From Actinopolyspora biskrensis (GTDB lineage Bacteria > Actinomycetota > Actinomycetes > Mycobacteriales > Pseudonocardiaceae), in contig NZ_JACBYW010000001.1 in assembly GCF_013408175.1 (NCBI RefSeq), positions 930,001 through 994,000 of the forward strand: 64,000 bases of DNA, in the 5' to 3' direction. Both the position numbers and the translations under genes were made by a program. Shown here in pieces: positions 54,161 through 62,920 of the stretch. The notes under the pieces are model-generated. The model did not search any database and was not told where the DNA came from. It was given only the letters and a program-made list of their open reading frames with translations. The first letter of the stretch is position 1, and each line of letters starts with the position of its first letter.

Positions 54161-54769
54161 ATGGCAGGCGGAACACGCGTCGATTTCTGGTTCGACCCGA
54201 TGTGTCCTTGGGCGTGGATTCTTTCCGAATGGCTGCGTGAAGTGCGCGAAGTTCGCCACATCGATCTGCACTGGCACGTTATGAGCCTGTCGGTACTCAA
54301 CGACGAGGAACCGATGGCGCAAAAGTGGCAGGCGATGCTCGCCAGAGCATGGGGGCCGGTGCGCGTGCTCACCGCAGCTCGGCTGGAGAACGGTCCGCAG
54401 ATCATCGATCCGCTCTACTCCGCGATGGGAAGGCGGCTTCACGTCGAAGGTGCCACCGATCTCGACGACGTTGTCGTCGAAGCACTCGGTGAAGTAGGGC
54501 TCGACTCGTCGTTGGCAGACGCTGGAGCCGACGACAGCTATGACGATGAGCTACGGAGAAGTCATCACGAAGGTATGGACCCCGTAGGGATGGACGTCGG
54601 TACACCAGTGATCCATGTCGACGGTGGTGCGCTGTTCGGACCGGTCCTTTCGCGTGTACCGCGTGGTGAGGTGTCCGGTGACATCTTCGATGCCACTCGG
54701 ACACTGGCCGGTCACAGTCACTTCTACGAACTGAAGAGAACCAGACGTGAGGCCCCCAGCTTCAGCTGA
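54161..54769 (+). CDS. DsbA-fold oxidoreductase, Rv2466c/mycothiol-dependent nitroreductase family
   Basis: A 202-aa thioredoxin-fold protein with the active-site text 'FWFDPMCPWAWILSEWL'. The motif is C-P-W-A, so the second Cys of Rv2466c's C-P-W-C is missing; a single Cys could still work with mycothiol. Further blocks 'HVMSLSVLN' and 'VGTPVIHVDGGALFGPVLSR' match the family. ATG 54161 has GGAG 6 bases upstream. It follows the exporter by 48 bases in the TetR-controlled unit, so it may help deal with a thiol-reactive compound. Confidence 0.82.
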   Translation: MAGGTRVDFWFDPMCPWAWILSEWLREVREVRHIDLHWHVMSLSVLNDEEPMAQKWQAMLARAWGPVRVLTAARLENGPQIIDPLYSAMGRRLHVEGATDLDDVVVEALGEVGLDSSLADAGADDSYDDELRRSHHEGMDPVGMDVGTPVIHVDGGALFGPVLSRVPRGEVSGDIFDATRTLAGHSHFYELKRTRREAPSFS

Positions 54770-55078
54770 GTTGCGAGTGGGCGCTCTCTGTTGGTAAGAG
54801 CGTTGGCTTGACTGTGTATGCGCCCGGCATCGCGCGTATGAGGAAAGCGGGCGTAGGATCTCCCGGTTGGCCCGGTAGTCCTACGTCCGCGCACTCTGTT
54901 GTTCACTCGAGAAAGCGGGCGTGTGCGGGGTCGGTGCTGCACGCTCGCACGATTCCCCGAATCATTGCCAGAATCGAGCTTGCACGGGTGTTCGGATGAG
55001 GATTTTTCCGGCGGGTACCGTTGCTGCGCTGTCGGCCTCACGGTTGTCGAAATTATTCGTTTCCAAGGGTGCTGGTGG
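54770..55078. other. Intergenic, hairpin only
   Basis: No gene seen between convergent units. CGCTCT (54782-54787) and AGAGCG (54797-54802) form a small hairpin after the DsbA-like gene that could end transcription. Confidence 0.4.
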
Positions 55079-56485
55079 TCAGTCACAGCAAATTACTGCG
55101 TAGGACAAATCACGCCGATTGGATATGTTTCGTTTCTTGAAAACCTTGGAAAGGTGTTGCTCGACCGCTCCGACGGTGATGTACATTTGGTCGGCGATTT
55201 CATTGTTGCTCATACCGGTTTTTGCGAGCCGGGCGACTCGCTTCTCTTGTGGCGTCAACTTGGCGGAGGTGCTCGCGTGGTTCGGGCCGTTCAGTGCCTG
55301 ATCGGCCCGTGAGCTCCAGAACGAGTTCCCACATTGGTGCGCGACCCTTTTGGAAGTCGCCAGCATGTCGCTCGCCTCCTCGGCGAGTTGAATCTCAGAA
55401 AGATGGGTTCCGAAGTCGAAGTATAATTTGGCGCAGTAACGCCAGATCTGACTGTGTGTTAATAGAGATGTAGCTTCCCGAAGCTGGTGTACAGTTCGTT
55501 CGTCTCCTTGGGAAAGGGCAACTGAATGCAAAGCCATCGCCTGTATCCAGGGAGTTCCCCATTTTCGTGCGGCCCGTAGTTCTTCGTTGGAAAGAGCGAT
55601 CGCCAGGTCTTTCTGGTCAAGCGTGGTAGCGCACAGTGCTGCTTTTGACCGCCAATTGGTGACAGCCGGATTGAACACTCCGAGTCTGGTAAGTTCCCGG
55701 CCGCATGCGAGAAAATCTTCGAGAGCCCGTTCGAAACGTCCGACGCTCAACTCGACAGAACCGCGAGCGGACAAGAAGGCAGGGCGGTTTTCGATGTTTG
55801 CTATCGGCCCGGGAAAGGTGTGTACGTGGAGAAGCTCTTTTGCCTCTTCGGACTCGGCCAGCTCGGCCAATATTTCCAGGTGCCAAGCAACAGAAATTTC
55901 GGATAGTCGCGGATGTAACTTCTTGGAGTTTACTTCGGACAGAATTTTGCGTGCTTCCTGGAGGTTCCCTTTGAACGCTGTCAACCTGGCCTGCAGAACT
56001 GCGAGGGAGTCGCGAATATCGTCTACGTCGGACCAGCGAGCGGATTTTTTTGCCTTGATTACCTCGTGTTCGGCGAACTCTACTTCCTCGGCGTAGATCA
56101 AGAGCGTGATGGCATACCAGAATAATACTGGATCGCTGTCTTTCGAGTTGTTCAGGGATTCCATCGCGAGCATGGTTGCGGACTGGCGGTCGATGCCGCG
56201 GTTCGCCAGCAGGAGTGCTTTGCATAATCGGCGTCGAGAGTGCTGTACGTGCTCTCCTTTTTCGGTGTTATGAATTTGGTTTCCCCACGGCGGTTCGCCG
56301 GAAGTGTAAACCAGACTGCACAGGTCTTCTATCTTGGTGAACAATGAGCTGTTTGGCGGCTGATTCAGAAAATTTATCGTCGTGTCGAATGCTTCTGCCC
56401 AGCGGCCGCTGAGCGCCAGTTGATTGGTCTCGGCTTTCACTGATTTAATGTAGTCTTTTTGCTGTTCGTCTATATGGGCACTCAC
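55079..56485 (-). CDS. LuxR-type regulator with TPR-like helical domain
   Basis: A 468-aa protein with a C-terminal LuxR helix-turn-helix ('KLTPQEKRVARLAKTGMSNN', 'VGAVEQHLSKVFKKRNISNR'). The preceding 390 residues are helical repeats like the back half of LAL/MalT regulators ('ALEDFLACGRELTRLGVFNP'), but there is no Walker A nucleotide-binding domain. It has low GC and many Lys/Asn codons compared with the 10-50 kb region. Such proteins are frequent pathway activators; it may control the polyketide genes to the right. Confidence 0.85.
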   Translation of the reverse strand: MSAHIDEQQKDYIKSVKAETNQLALSGRWAEAFDTTINFLNQPPNSSLFTKIEDLCSLVYTSGEPPWGNQIHNTEKGEHVQHSRRRLCKALLLANRGIDRQSATMLAMESLNNSKDSDPVLFWYAITLLIYAEEVEFAEHEVIKAKKSARWSDVDDIRDSLAVLQARLTAFKGNLQEARKILSEVNSKKLHPRLSEISVAWHLEILAELAESEEAKELLHVHTFPGPIANIENRPAFLSARGSVELSVGRFERALEDFLACGRELTRLGVFNPAVTNWRSKAALCATTLDQKDLAIALSNEELRAARKWGTPWIQAMALHSVALSQGDERTVHQLREATSLLTHSQIWRYCAKLYFDFGTHLSEIQLAEEASDMLATSKRVAHQCGNSFWSSRADQALNGPNHASTSAKLTPQEKRVARLAKTGMSNNEIADQMYITVGAVEQHLSKVFKKRNISNRRDLSYAVICCD

Positions 56486-58969
56486 GAGAATATCCTGCCA
56501 AACTTTGTCGAATTGGAATTTTATTTTCGTGATATTGTTCTTTTCGGGCCTTGTTTGATTGATATTTTAAGATTTCTGATGTCTGTGATTCGTGTCGTGT
56601 TTCAAGTTTTTCTGTCAAATGTTGAACGGCACTCCGGGGATGCTACTTGGAAGCACGTTGTCAGAAGTCACAGGAATCTGAGTTCGCCACGATGGGGAGT
56701 GGTTCGCGTGAGGTGTTGCTGAAGTGGTGAGGAAGGTTCATGACACCGGTCGGTGTGACCTTGATCATCCACCTCGAGAAGCGCTGTGCTCGGACTGTGG
56801 TTGTGGTGGTGGTCGGGAGCACCGGTATGGGTCCAGTAGGACTGGGGACATCAATCGTGAACTCACCGTTCGCGGAACACGATTTTCTCGTTGATGTCCT
56901 GGATAGATCCTTCGTGGAGTTATCGGGCTCCGACTGCTTTGATCGACTTGTCGCACAGTTGACATTTGGAGTCAGACTCTCTTTGTCGCTGCGTACGCGT
57001 CGATAGCGTTGTTCCCCAGTGTCATCGTATCCCCAGTGTGCCGTGCTGCCACGATTCGTTGGGGTCTGCATGGTTATGCTAGACTCCGACGAATCGGAGT
57101 CTAGATTGTTGTGGGGTCTTCTGCAACTCTTTTTGTTGTTTTTAACAGAGGCGACCGGGTGCGCGCTCTTGGTGTCGGACATTTGGCCCTGTCCGTGCCG
57201 GCGATTGGATCAGTAACCGGCCCCGCGGAGTATTCGTGTAGTTGGCGACCCCCGGCACGACCGGAGTGGGAGTCACGTCGGCAGGGGACCGGTGACCGCA
57301 TGGTGTACGGGGCTGAACGGCCTCCCGGGGTTCGAGTGTCCGCCGCGATCGTCCACGCATCACCGTCGTGCTCGCCGATCAACTCGTGTTGTCCAATGAG
57401 CGTGTCCGCATCGCGCGCTCGACTTGACCGGAGAGGGATGCGTTAGACACGGATAGCGGTACGCCACAGCTGGGAGCGACTGTGCCCCAGGTCCGCCGAA
57501 GTGATCCGCGACGTCGGACAGGTGTCAACTCAACCTGGCTCCCCGGCCGCCCGAGAGAGAACAGGACATGCCGAATAGCAGGTCAGCTGTGGAAGTGGTG
57601 ACGTTACCTCACCCGGGCTCCCGGAGACATACACTCGCTCGCCACTCGTTTCCAGGTTTTCCGGGGACTGTGCGCCCTGATCCCATCAAGTTACCGTCCC
57701 TCCCGCGCGAACGTGCCACAAAACAGGGGGATCGCTCGAATCAGGGCATCATGCGACGCAGCACCCGTTCCTGCTCGCCTCGAGGCGAGGTCTTTCGCGG
57801 TACCATCCACCACGTCGCATGAAGCTGACCCTGCGCGGTTCGGCGGGGATGGGGCGGAGACGGTCTCGGTACACCGGTTTGCTCACCAGTGATTCCTTCG
57901 ATCCCTCGTCGCGTACGTACCAGCGACACGTCCTTTGCGGACTCGGCACAGGTCCACCGCATTACCGGCACATTTTTCGGGGTGGTTCGGAAAGATCCCC
58001 GACCTCCCAGCGGAGTGGCCTGTTCGCCTGTCCAATTGCCGCCCCACGTCGGTAAACGTCATCGCGGGAAGCGGGGGAGCCCTCGCATCACGACCGCCCA
58101 GTCGCCTTGCGATGAGTCCGAACTCACGCGCGAGGGTCAACTCGGGGCGCGTCGGCCGGGCTTTGATTCACAGCATCACCGCGAAAGGATCTTGAGCCGT
58201 GCCCTAATAACCGGTGGCTGGGAGTGTGATGACCATCGATGATGGATTGAGCCGTCTCATCGATTTGGTATCGGACGAGCTGGCGGGCATTGGCGATTCA
58301 GGGTGTTCACGAGTGATTCCGAACGGGGGGAGTCAGTTGGGAAACGGCACTCACACGGTCGGCTCGACCATCGAGGAGGGACCGGGTTCATGTCCATCTG
58401 ATCACCGGGAAGCCGACTTCCGCTGCGAACTTCCCAGTGTCCAATACCCACGACAACCGCGTGTTGATCCGGCTGATGCCGGTTGAGCCGCCCCTCGCGG
58501 TCGTCGAGGTCAGCGGTGATCTCACGCGACCAAGTCGCATGCTGACGCGAACAGCGGGATCAGGTAACCACTCCGACCACCGTGACATCATCACAGTCTC
58601 CAGGACCGACGTCTCGGGCACCGAGCACATTCGGACGGCACCGTCGGTCAGTCGAACACGTGCTCCGCCGCTCGGTTATCGCACTCCGGGGAGTGCGATA
58701 CGAAGGCCGCGGCAACACCTTCAGCCGCCGTGAGAACTCACCGCACGCGACACAGCGCCAGCGCGGATCGGTCGTCGCTCATCGTCGCCGGCCGCGTTCT
58801 TTCCGGAAGCCTTCTTTAAGAGAAGGGTGTTTGAATGATTTTCGGATGAGGTGTCGCTTGTGAGGGGATCCCGGGTGGGGCTGGTGAATGGCTCCCCTCA
58901 GGGGGCGTGGTGGATTGGGTGGGAGTCCAGGAGGGGAGAGTGGTTCACCTGATCTTTTTCTGCCGCGGT
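56486..58969. other. About 2.5 kb without a convincing gene
   Basis: Many short frames exist on both strands, none with a start, ribosome-binding site and composition that persuade me. Two weak hints only: a minus-strand stretch near 57750-57950 reading 'WYVRDEGSKESLVSKPVYRD', and a plus-strand stretch near 58437 ('PPLAVVEVSGDLT') that faintly recalls a STAS domain. The region is probably degraded DNA between the LuxR gene and the polyketide genes. The hairpin CCTTCT-TTAAG-AGAAGG lies at about 58808-58824. Confidence 0.4.
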
Positions 58970-59479
58970 TCACCAGGGCCAGCGCCAGCCCTCATTGTCC
59001 GGAACTACCCAGTAATGATCGAGTTGTACCTTCGCGAAGAGCCATCGGTCGTCCTGGTACACGTACTTGTCGGTAAACTGCCCGATGCTCTGATATATCT
59101 CGGTTTCCTTGTTGAACCTGATCATTTCCTCGAAGAAGCACACGCCTGTGGCTGATTCGTCGCTCAGGATCGTTGATTGGTGGCCATGGATAAAATTCTT
59201 GAGTGCTATTTCGGTTGCTCCGCGTCGGAATTCTGCGATTTTTTGGGCCAGTGCGCTGTAGTAGTGGCGTATCTCTTTCGCGCCGTGTGCTTGTCCGTAC
59301 TGCCCGTAGTCGAGGTGGGCTTCGTCGGTGAATAGGTTGCTGAGATTGTCCCACTCGGCGTTGTTGAGGCAGCGGTGGAACTCTTTGCGTAAGTTGGTGA
59401 GCTCTTGCGTGATCTCCAGATGCTGGACTCGACTGGCGAGTCGTTCCACCGTCTCGGCGAGGTCGGTATTTTTTTGCAC
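58970..59479 (-). CDS. SnoaL-like (NTF2-fold) protein
   Basis: A 169-aa protein of the SnoaL_4/NTF2-like group. N-terminal helices ('LEITQELTNLRKEFHRCLNN') precede the cone fold with 'NLFTDEAHLDYGQYGQAHGA', 'FIHGHQSTILSDESATGVCF' and 'QFTDKYVYQDDRWLFAKVQL'. Family members act as cyclases, dehydratases or hydroxylases in aromatic polyketide pathways, or as scytalone-dehydratase-like enzymes. It is divergent from the SDR gene; the 195-base gap holds both promoters. Confidence 0.85.
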   Translation of the reverse strand: MQKNTDLAETVERLASRVQHLEITQELTNLRKEFHRCLNNAEWDNLSNLFTDEAHLDYGQYGQAHGAKEIRHYYSALAQKIAEFRRGATEIALKNFIHGHQSTILSDESATGVCFFEEMIRFNKETEIYQSIGQFTDKYVYQDDRWLFAKVQLDHYWVVPDNEGWRWPW

Positions 59480-59674
59480 CTGATTTCCCTTCTGGATTTG
59501 TTTTCCGGAGTTTTACCGTACGTGTTCTACTTGTTTATGACTATGGCAGCGATGTGCTGTGGTCGCAATGATGTGCTGTGGGAACTGGGGGAGTACCGAA
59601 GGGTCAGGTGACCATTCGTGCCCTAGAGTCGCTCAGCGGGAACTGCAACAGGATACTTTGGTCGAGGAGGACGC

Positions 59675-60460
59675 GTGCAGCACTCAACTCGGATAGCGTT
59701 GATCAGCGGAGCGGGTCGTGGTATCGGGGCCGCTACAGCGCTTGAGATGGGTCGGCGAGGGTACCACGTTGTCGTCAACTACCTACAGAACACCGGTGCG
59801 GCGGAGGAGGTAGTCAGGGCGATCGAAGCGGCTAGCGGATCAGCGGAAACCGCGCAAGCTGATATCTGTGATCCGCAAGACGTGGAAGAAATGGTGGATC
59901 GACTGTACCGTGAACATGGCCGCATAGACGCGCTCGTCTGCAACGCGAACACAGTGAATCCACCGTTCGAACCGCTGCTCGCGCTCTCCTGGAGTGATTT
60001 CATCGGCAAGGTGAGTGGCGAGTTGGCCGGCTCGTACTTCTTGACCCAGCACGTGTTGCCGGTCATGCGAAAACGGGGAGAGGGGCGGATAGTCTATGTT
60101 TCGAGTACCGCTGCTGACACGATAGGAAGTGTCGCGGCGCACTCGACGGCCAAGGCCGCGCTCAATACGTTCAGTCGGCATGTGGCGGGAGTCGCCGCAC
60201 AGTACGGGATCGTGGCTAATACGATCGCGTTGCCCGCCGTGCGTACCGACGCGACCACAGGCGTCATGAATGATCAGCTTCGTCAGTTTTTCCAGAGCCG
60301 TTCCGTCGAGGGGAGACTGCTCGAACCCGAGGATGCGGCGAGGAGCATCGCACTGCTCGCCGATGACTTCGGCGCGGCGGTTGGGCAAGTGATTCGAGTT
60401 GACGGCGGTTTCGATGTCCTTGATCAACAACTTCACACCATGGTAGCACATTTCGAGTAG
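59675..60460 (+). CDS. Atypical SDR family protein lacking the catalytic Tyr
   Basis: A 261-aa SDR. The cofactor motif 'ISGAGRGIGAATALE' is intact. The NAG motif reads 'CNANTVNP', the Ser is present in 'IVYVSSTAAD', but the Tyr-x3-Lys site reads 'AHSTAKAAL', with His (codon CAC) where Tyr should be. The usual Asn of the tetrad is also not evident ('KVSGELAGSYFL'). It could be a ketoreductase-like protein with altered chemistry or a non-catalytic partner. First of a rightward set of polyketide-type genes. Confidence 0.85.
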   Translation: MQHSTRIALISGAGRGIGAATALEMGRRGYHVVVNYLQNTGAAEEVVRAIEAASGSAETAQADICDPQDVEEMVDRLYREHGRIDALVCNANTVNPPFEPLLALSWSDFIGKVSGELAGSYFLTQHVLPVMRKRGEGRIVYVSSTAADTIGSVAAHSTAKAALNTFSRHVAGVAAQYGIVANTIALPAVRTDATTGVMNDQLRQFFQSRSVEGRLLEPEDAARSIALLADDFGAAVGQVIRVDGGFDVLDQQLHTMVAHFE

Positions 60461-60632
60461 GCCGCATTTTCTTCGTGGGTGACGCCGCTCATATTGCTGC
60501 TAGCTGGATCTGGGGTGGCTCCACAGTGAGGACGTCGGCTGCGGCTCGCTAATATTGGATTTGTTCGTGACAGGGATGAACTCGTCGGGTGGGGTTCGCG
60601 CCCCTGGCACCTGCTGTGGAAGCGAGGTATAT

Positions 60633-61073
60633 ATGCTGCAGAAAAATACGACGAAACGTTTGGGGTATTGGTTGGTGCTTCTGCATCAACTGTTCGACTC
60701 CGCCACTGAACGGGCGCTTTCTGGTGAGCAGCTCACCCGCAGAGAGTGGCAGGTTCTGCATGCGGTCAATATCGGAATGAGGACCGTGTCAGACGTCGAC
60801 AAGGGGTTGGCCCCTTTTCTTGTCGAGGACGAGATGAACTCGTACAGGGGGGTTCTGGAAACTTTCGCCGAGAGGGGTTGGGTGGTACTGGATGGTGGTT
60901 CGATCGAGACTACCGAATCAGGGGTATTGGCCCACGATCGTGCTGAGGTGCTGGTAAATTCCTACGCTTCGGGGGCGCTTGAAGGTATAACTGAGGAAGA
61001 GTTCCTTGCCACGAACGATGTTCTGCGTCGTATCGCTCTCAATCTCGATCCGAAGAGCGTTGAGGACAACTAG
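60633..61073 (+). CDS. MarR-family regulator
   Basis: About 146 aa from ATG 60633 (GCGAGG 6-7 bases upstream); the frame is open from 60555. Winged helix with 'LTRREWQVLHAVNIGMRTVS' and 'VLETFAERGWVVLDGGSIET', 'TESG' as in MarR wings. Probably local control of this gene set in response to a phenolic ligand. The N-terminal dimerisation helix begins 'KRLGYWLVLLHQLFD'. Confidence 0.75.
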   Translation: MLQKNTTKRLGYWLVLLHQLFDSATERALSGEQLTRREWQVLHAVNIGMRTVSDVDKGLAPFLVEDEMNSYRGVLETFAERGWVVLDGGSIETTESGVLAHDRAEVLVNSYASGALEGITEEEFLATNDVLRRIALNLDPKSVEDN

Positions 61074-61110
61074 TCCTTGAACAAGGAAATGGCCTCGAGA
61101 GGAATCCATC

Positions 61111-62880
61111 GTGCAGAAAGTGCTCATAGCCAACCGAGGTGAGATCGCGGTTCGGGTGGTTCGTGCATGCAGGGATGAAGGAATTGCGAGCGTGGCTGTC
61201 TATGCCGATCCCGATCGTGATGCGTTGCATGTGCGATTGGCCGACGAGGCGTACGCACTTGGTGGTGATGACCCAGCATCCAGCTATTTGGACCCCGGAA
61301 AGCTTCTGCGGGTGGCGGAGGAAGCTGGCGCCGACGCGATCCATCCAGGCTACGGGTTCCTCGCGGAGAACGCCGATTTCGCCCAATCGGTCATAGACAG
61401 CGGTCTTGTCTGGATAGGTCCTCAGCCCCGAGCCATGCGTGCCCTCGGTGACAAAGTCGCGGCACGCAAGGTGGCTGAAACGGTGGGCGCGCCGCTCGTA
61501 GCGGGGACCGCCGAGCCCGTCTCCGGGGCGGAGGAGGTATGCGACTTCGCGGAGGAACACGGCTTACCCATCGCGATAAAGGCTGCCTTCGGTGGGGGTG
61601 GTAGGGGGCTGAAGGTAGCGAGGTCGCACGAGGAGATAGCGCCGCTCTACGATTCGGCCGTACGAGAGGCTACCGCGGCGTTCGGGAGAGGCGAATGCTT
61701 CGTGGAGCGTTACCTCGACCGGCCCCGTCACGTCGAAACTCAGTGCCTCGCTGATGAGCACGGTACGGTCACCGTGATCTCTACCCGCGATTGCTCCCTA
61801 CAGCGTCGGCATCAAAAGCTGGTCGAAGAGGCACCCGCCCCGTTCCTGACTGCTGAGCAGACCGCTGAGCTCTATGCCGCTTCCAAGAAGATCCTCGCGA
61901 ACGTGGGTTATGTGGGTGCCGGGACATGTGAGTTCCTGGTGGGCCAGGATGGGACCATCTCCTTTCTGGAAGTCAATACGCGGATTCAGGTGGAGCATCC
62001 GGTCAGTGAGGAAGTCACTGGCGTCGATTTGATGCGCGAGATGTTTCGTATAGCTCGTGGCGATCCCCTGGAACAGCTTGACCCGGCTCCGCGTGGCCAT
62101 TCGATCGAGTTTCGGATCAACAGTGAGGATCCGGGGCGCGGCTTTCTTCCCGTACCGGGGTTGGTGCGGGAAATCAACCTCCCGGCTGGACCGGGGGTCC
62201 GGACGGACGCGGGGGTGACCTCCGGGGACGTCATCGGTCCTGAATGGGACTCACTCATCGCGAAACTGATCGTGACTGGGGCCACGCGAGAGCAGGCGCT
62301 GCGGAGGTCTTACCGAGCGCTCTCGGAGTTCGAGGTCTCCGGTGTGCCGACCACGTTGCCGTTCCACCTCGTGGTGGTGGAGGATCTCTCGTTTTCCGCT
62401 TTGAGCGAAGAATGTCGGTTTGACGTGCACACCCGGTGGATCGAAAATGATTTCGACAATCGGATCGAGCCTCAAATCGACGAGTCGGGGGAAATCCGCG
62501 GGGTTTCCCGAGAGCGGGAAACGATGGTTGTTGAGGTCGATGGTCGGAGGGTGGAGGTATCGCTACCTGCGATCACTCCCTCACGATCTGTGGGGGAAAC
62601 TGACCGCAAGTCCAGGCGTCCGCGAAGAAAGGATGCCAATCGCGACGTTTCCGGTGAAGAGCTCGTTTCGCCGATGCAGGGCACGGTTATCAAGGTCGCC
62701 GTGGAAGAAGGACAGCGAGTCGAGGTAGGCGACCCCGTAGTAGTGCTGGAAGCGATGAAGATGGAACAGCCACTGGTCGCGCATCGAGATGGCGTAGTTC
62801 GTGAACTTGCAGCGGTGACCGGGGCATCCGTTGTCGGAGGGGCGAAGATATGTCGCCTTACGGACACGACAGTCAACTGA
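61111..62880 (+). CDS. Acyl-CoA carboxylase alpha subunit (biotin carboxylase + BCCP)
   Basis: A 589-aa fusion. Biotin carboxylase domain (1-450): '[20 protein letters not shown]', '[10 protein letters not shown]', the ATP loop '[14 protein letters not shown]', and '[20 protein letters not shown]' (usual 'FLEMNTRLQVEHPVTE'). C-terminal biotinyl domain (515-589) with the biotin acceptor Lys550 in '[11 protein letters not shown]'. With a carboxyltransferase partner it makes malonyl- or methylmalonyl-CoA. Dedicated copies occur in angucycline clusters (JadJ of jadomycin is the known case), supplying extender units. Starts at GTG 61111. Confidence 0.92.
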   Translation: MQKVLIANRGEIAVRVVRACRDEGIASVAVYADPDRDALHVRLADEAYALGGDDPASSYLDPGKLLRVAEEAGADAIHPGYGFLAENADFAQSVIDSGLVWIGPQPRAMRALGDKVAARKVAETVGAPLVAGTAEPVSGAEEVCDFAEEHGLPIAIKAAFGGGGRGLKVARSHEEIAPLYDSAVREATAAFGRGECFVERYLDRPRHVETQCLADEHGTVTVISTRDCSLQRRHQKLVEEAPAPFLTAEQTAELYAASKKILANVGYVGAGTCEFLVGQDGTISFLEVNTRIQVEHPVSEEVTGVDLMREMFRIARGDPLEQLDPAPRGHSIEFRINSEDPGRGFLPVPGLVREINLPAGPGVRTDAGVTSGDVIGPEWDSLIAKLIVTGATREQALRRSYRALSEFEVSGVPTTLPFHLVVVEDLSFSALSEECRFDVHTRWIENDFDNRIEPQIDESGEIRGVSRERETMVVEVDGRRVEVSLPAITPSRSVGETDRKSRRPRRKDANRDVSGEELVSPMQGTVIKVAVEEGQRVEVGDPVVVLEAMKMEQPLVAHRDGVVRELAAVTGASVVGGAKICRLTDTTVN

Positions 62881-62920
62881 AACCCTGGCTTATCCCTTGC
62901 CCTCGTTTCTGGAGAATTGA

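Noticed and set aside
52631-54442. A 603-codon minus-strand frame opposite the DHA2 exporter
   Set aside because: Composition is His/Arg/Glu-rich without domains; it is the antisense of a well-supported MFS gene.
56661-57182. A 173-aa minus-strand frame in the gene desert
   Set aside because: Ser/Thr-rich text, no ribosome-binding site and no domain; overlaps an equally poor plus-strand frame.
58437-58733. Possible STAS (anti-anti-sigma) domain start
   Set aside because: Only about ten residues resemble the family and the rest is low complexity; mentioned in the desert entry but not called.
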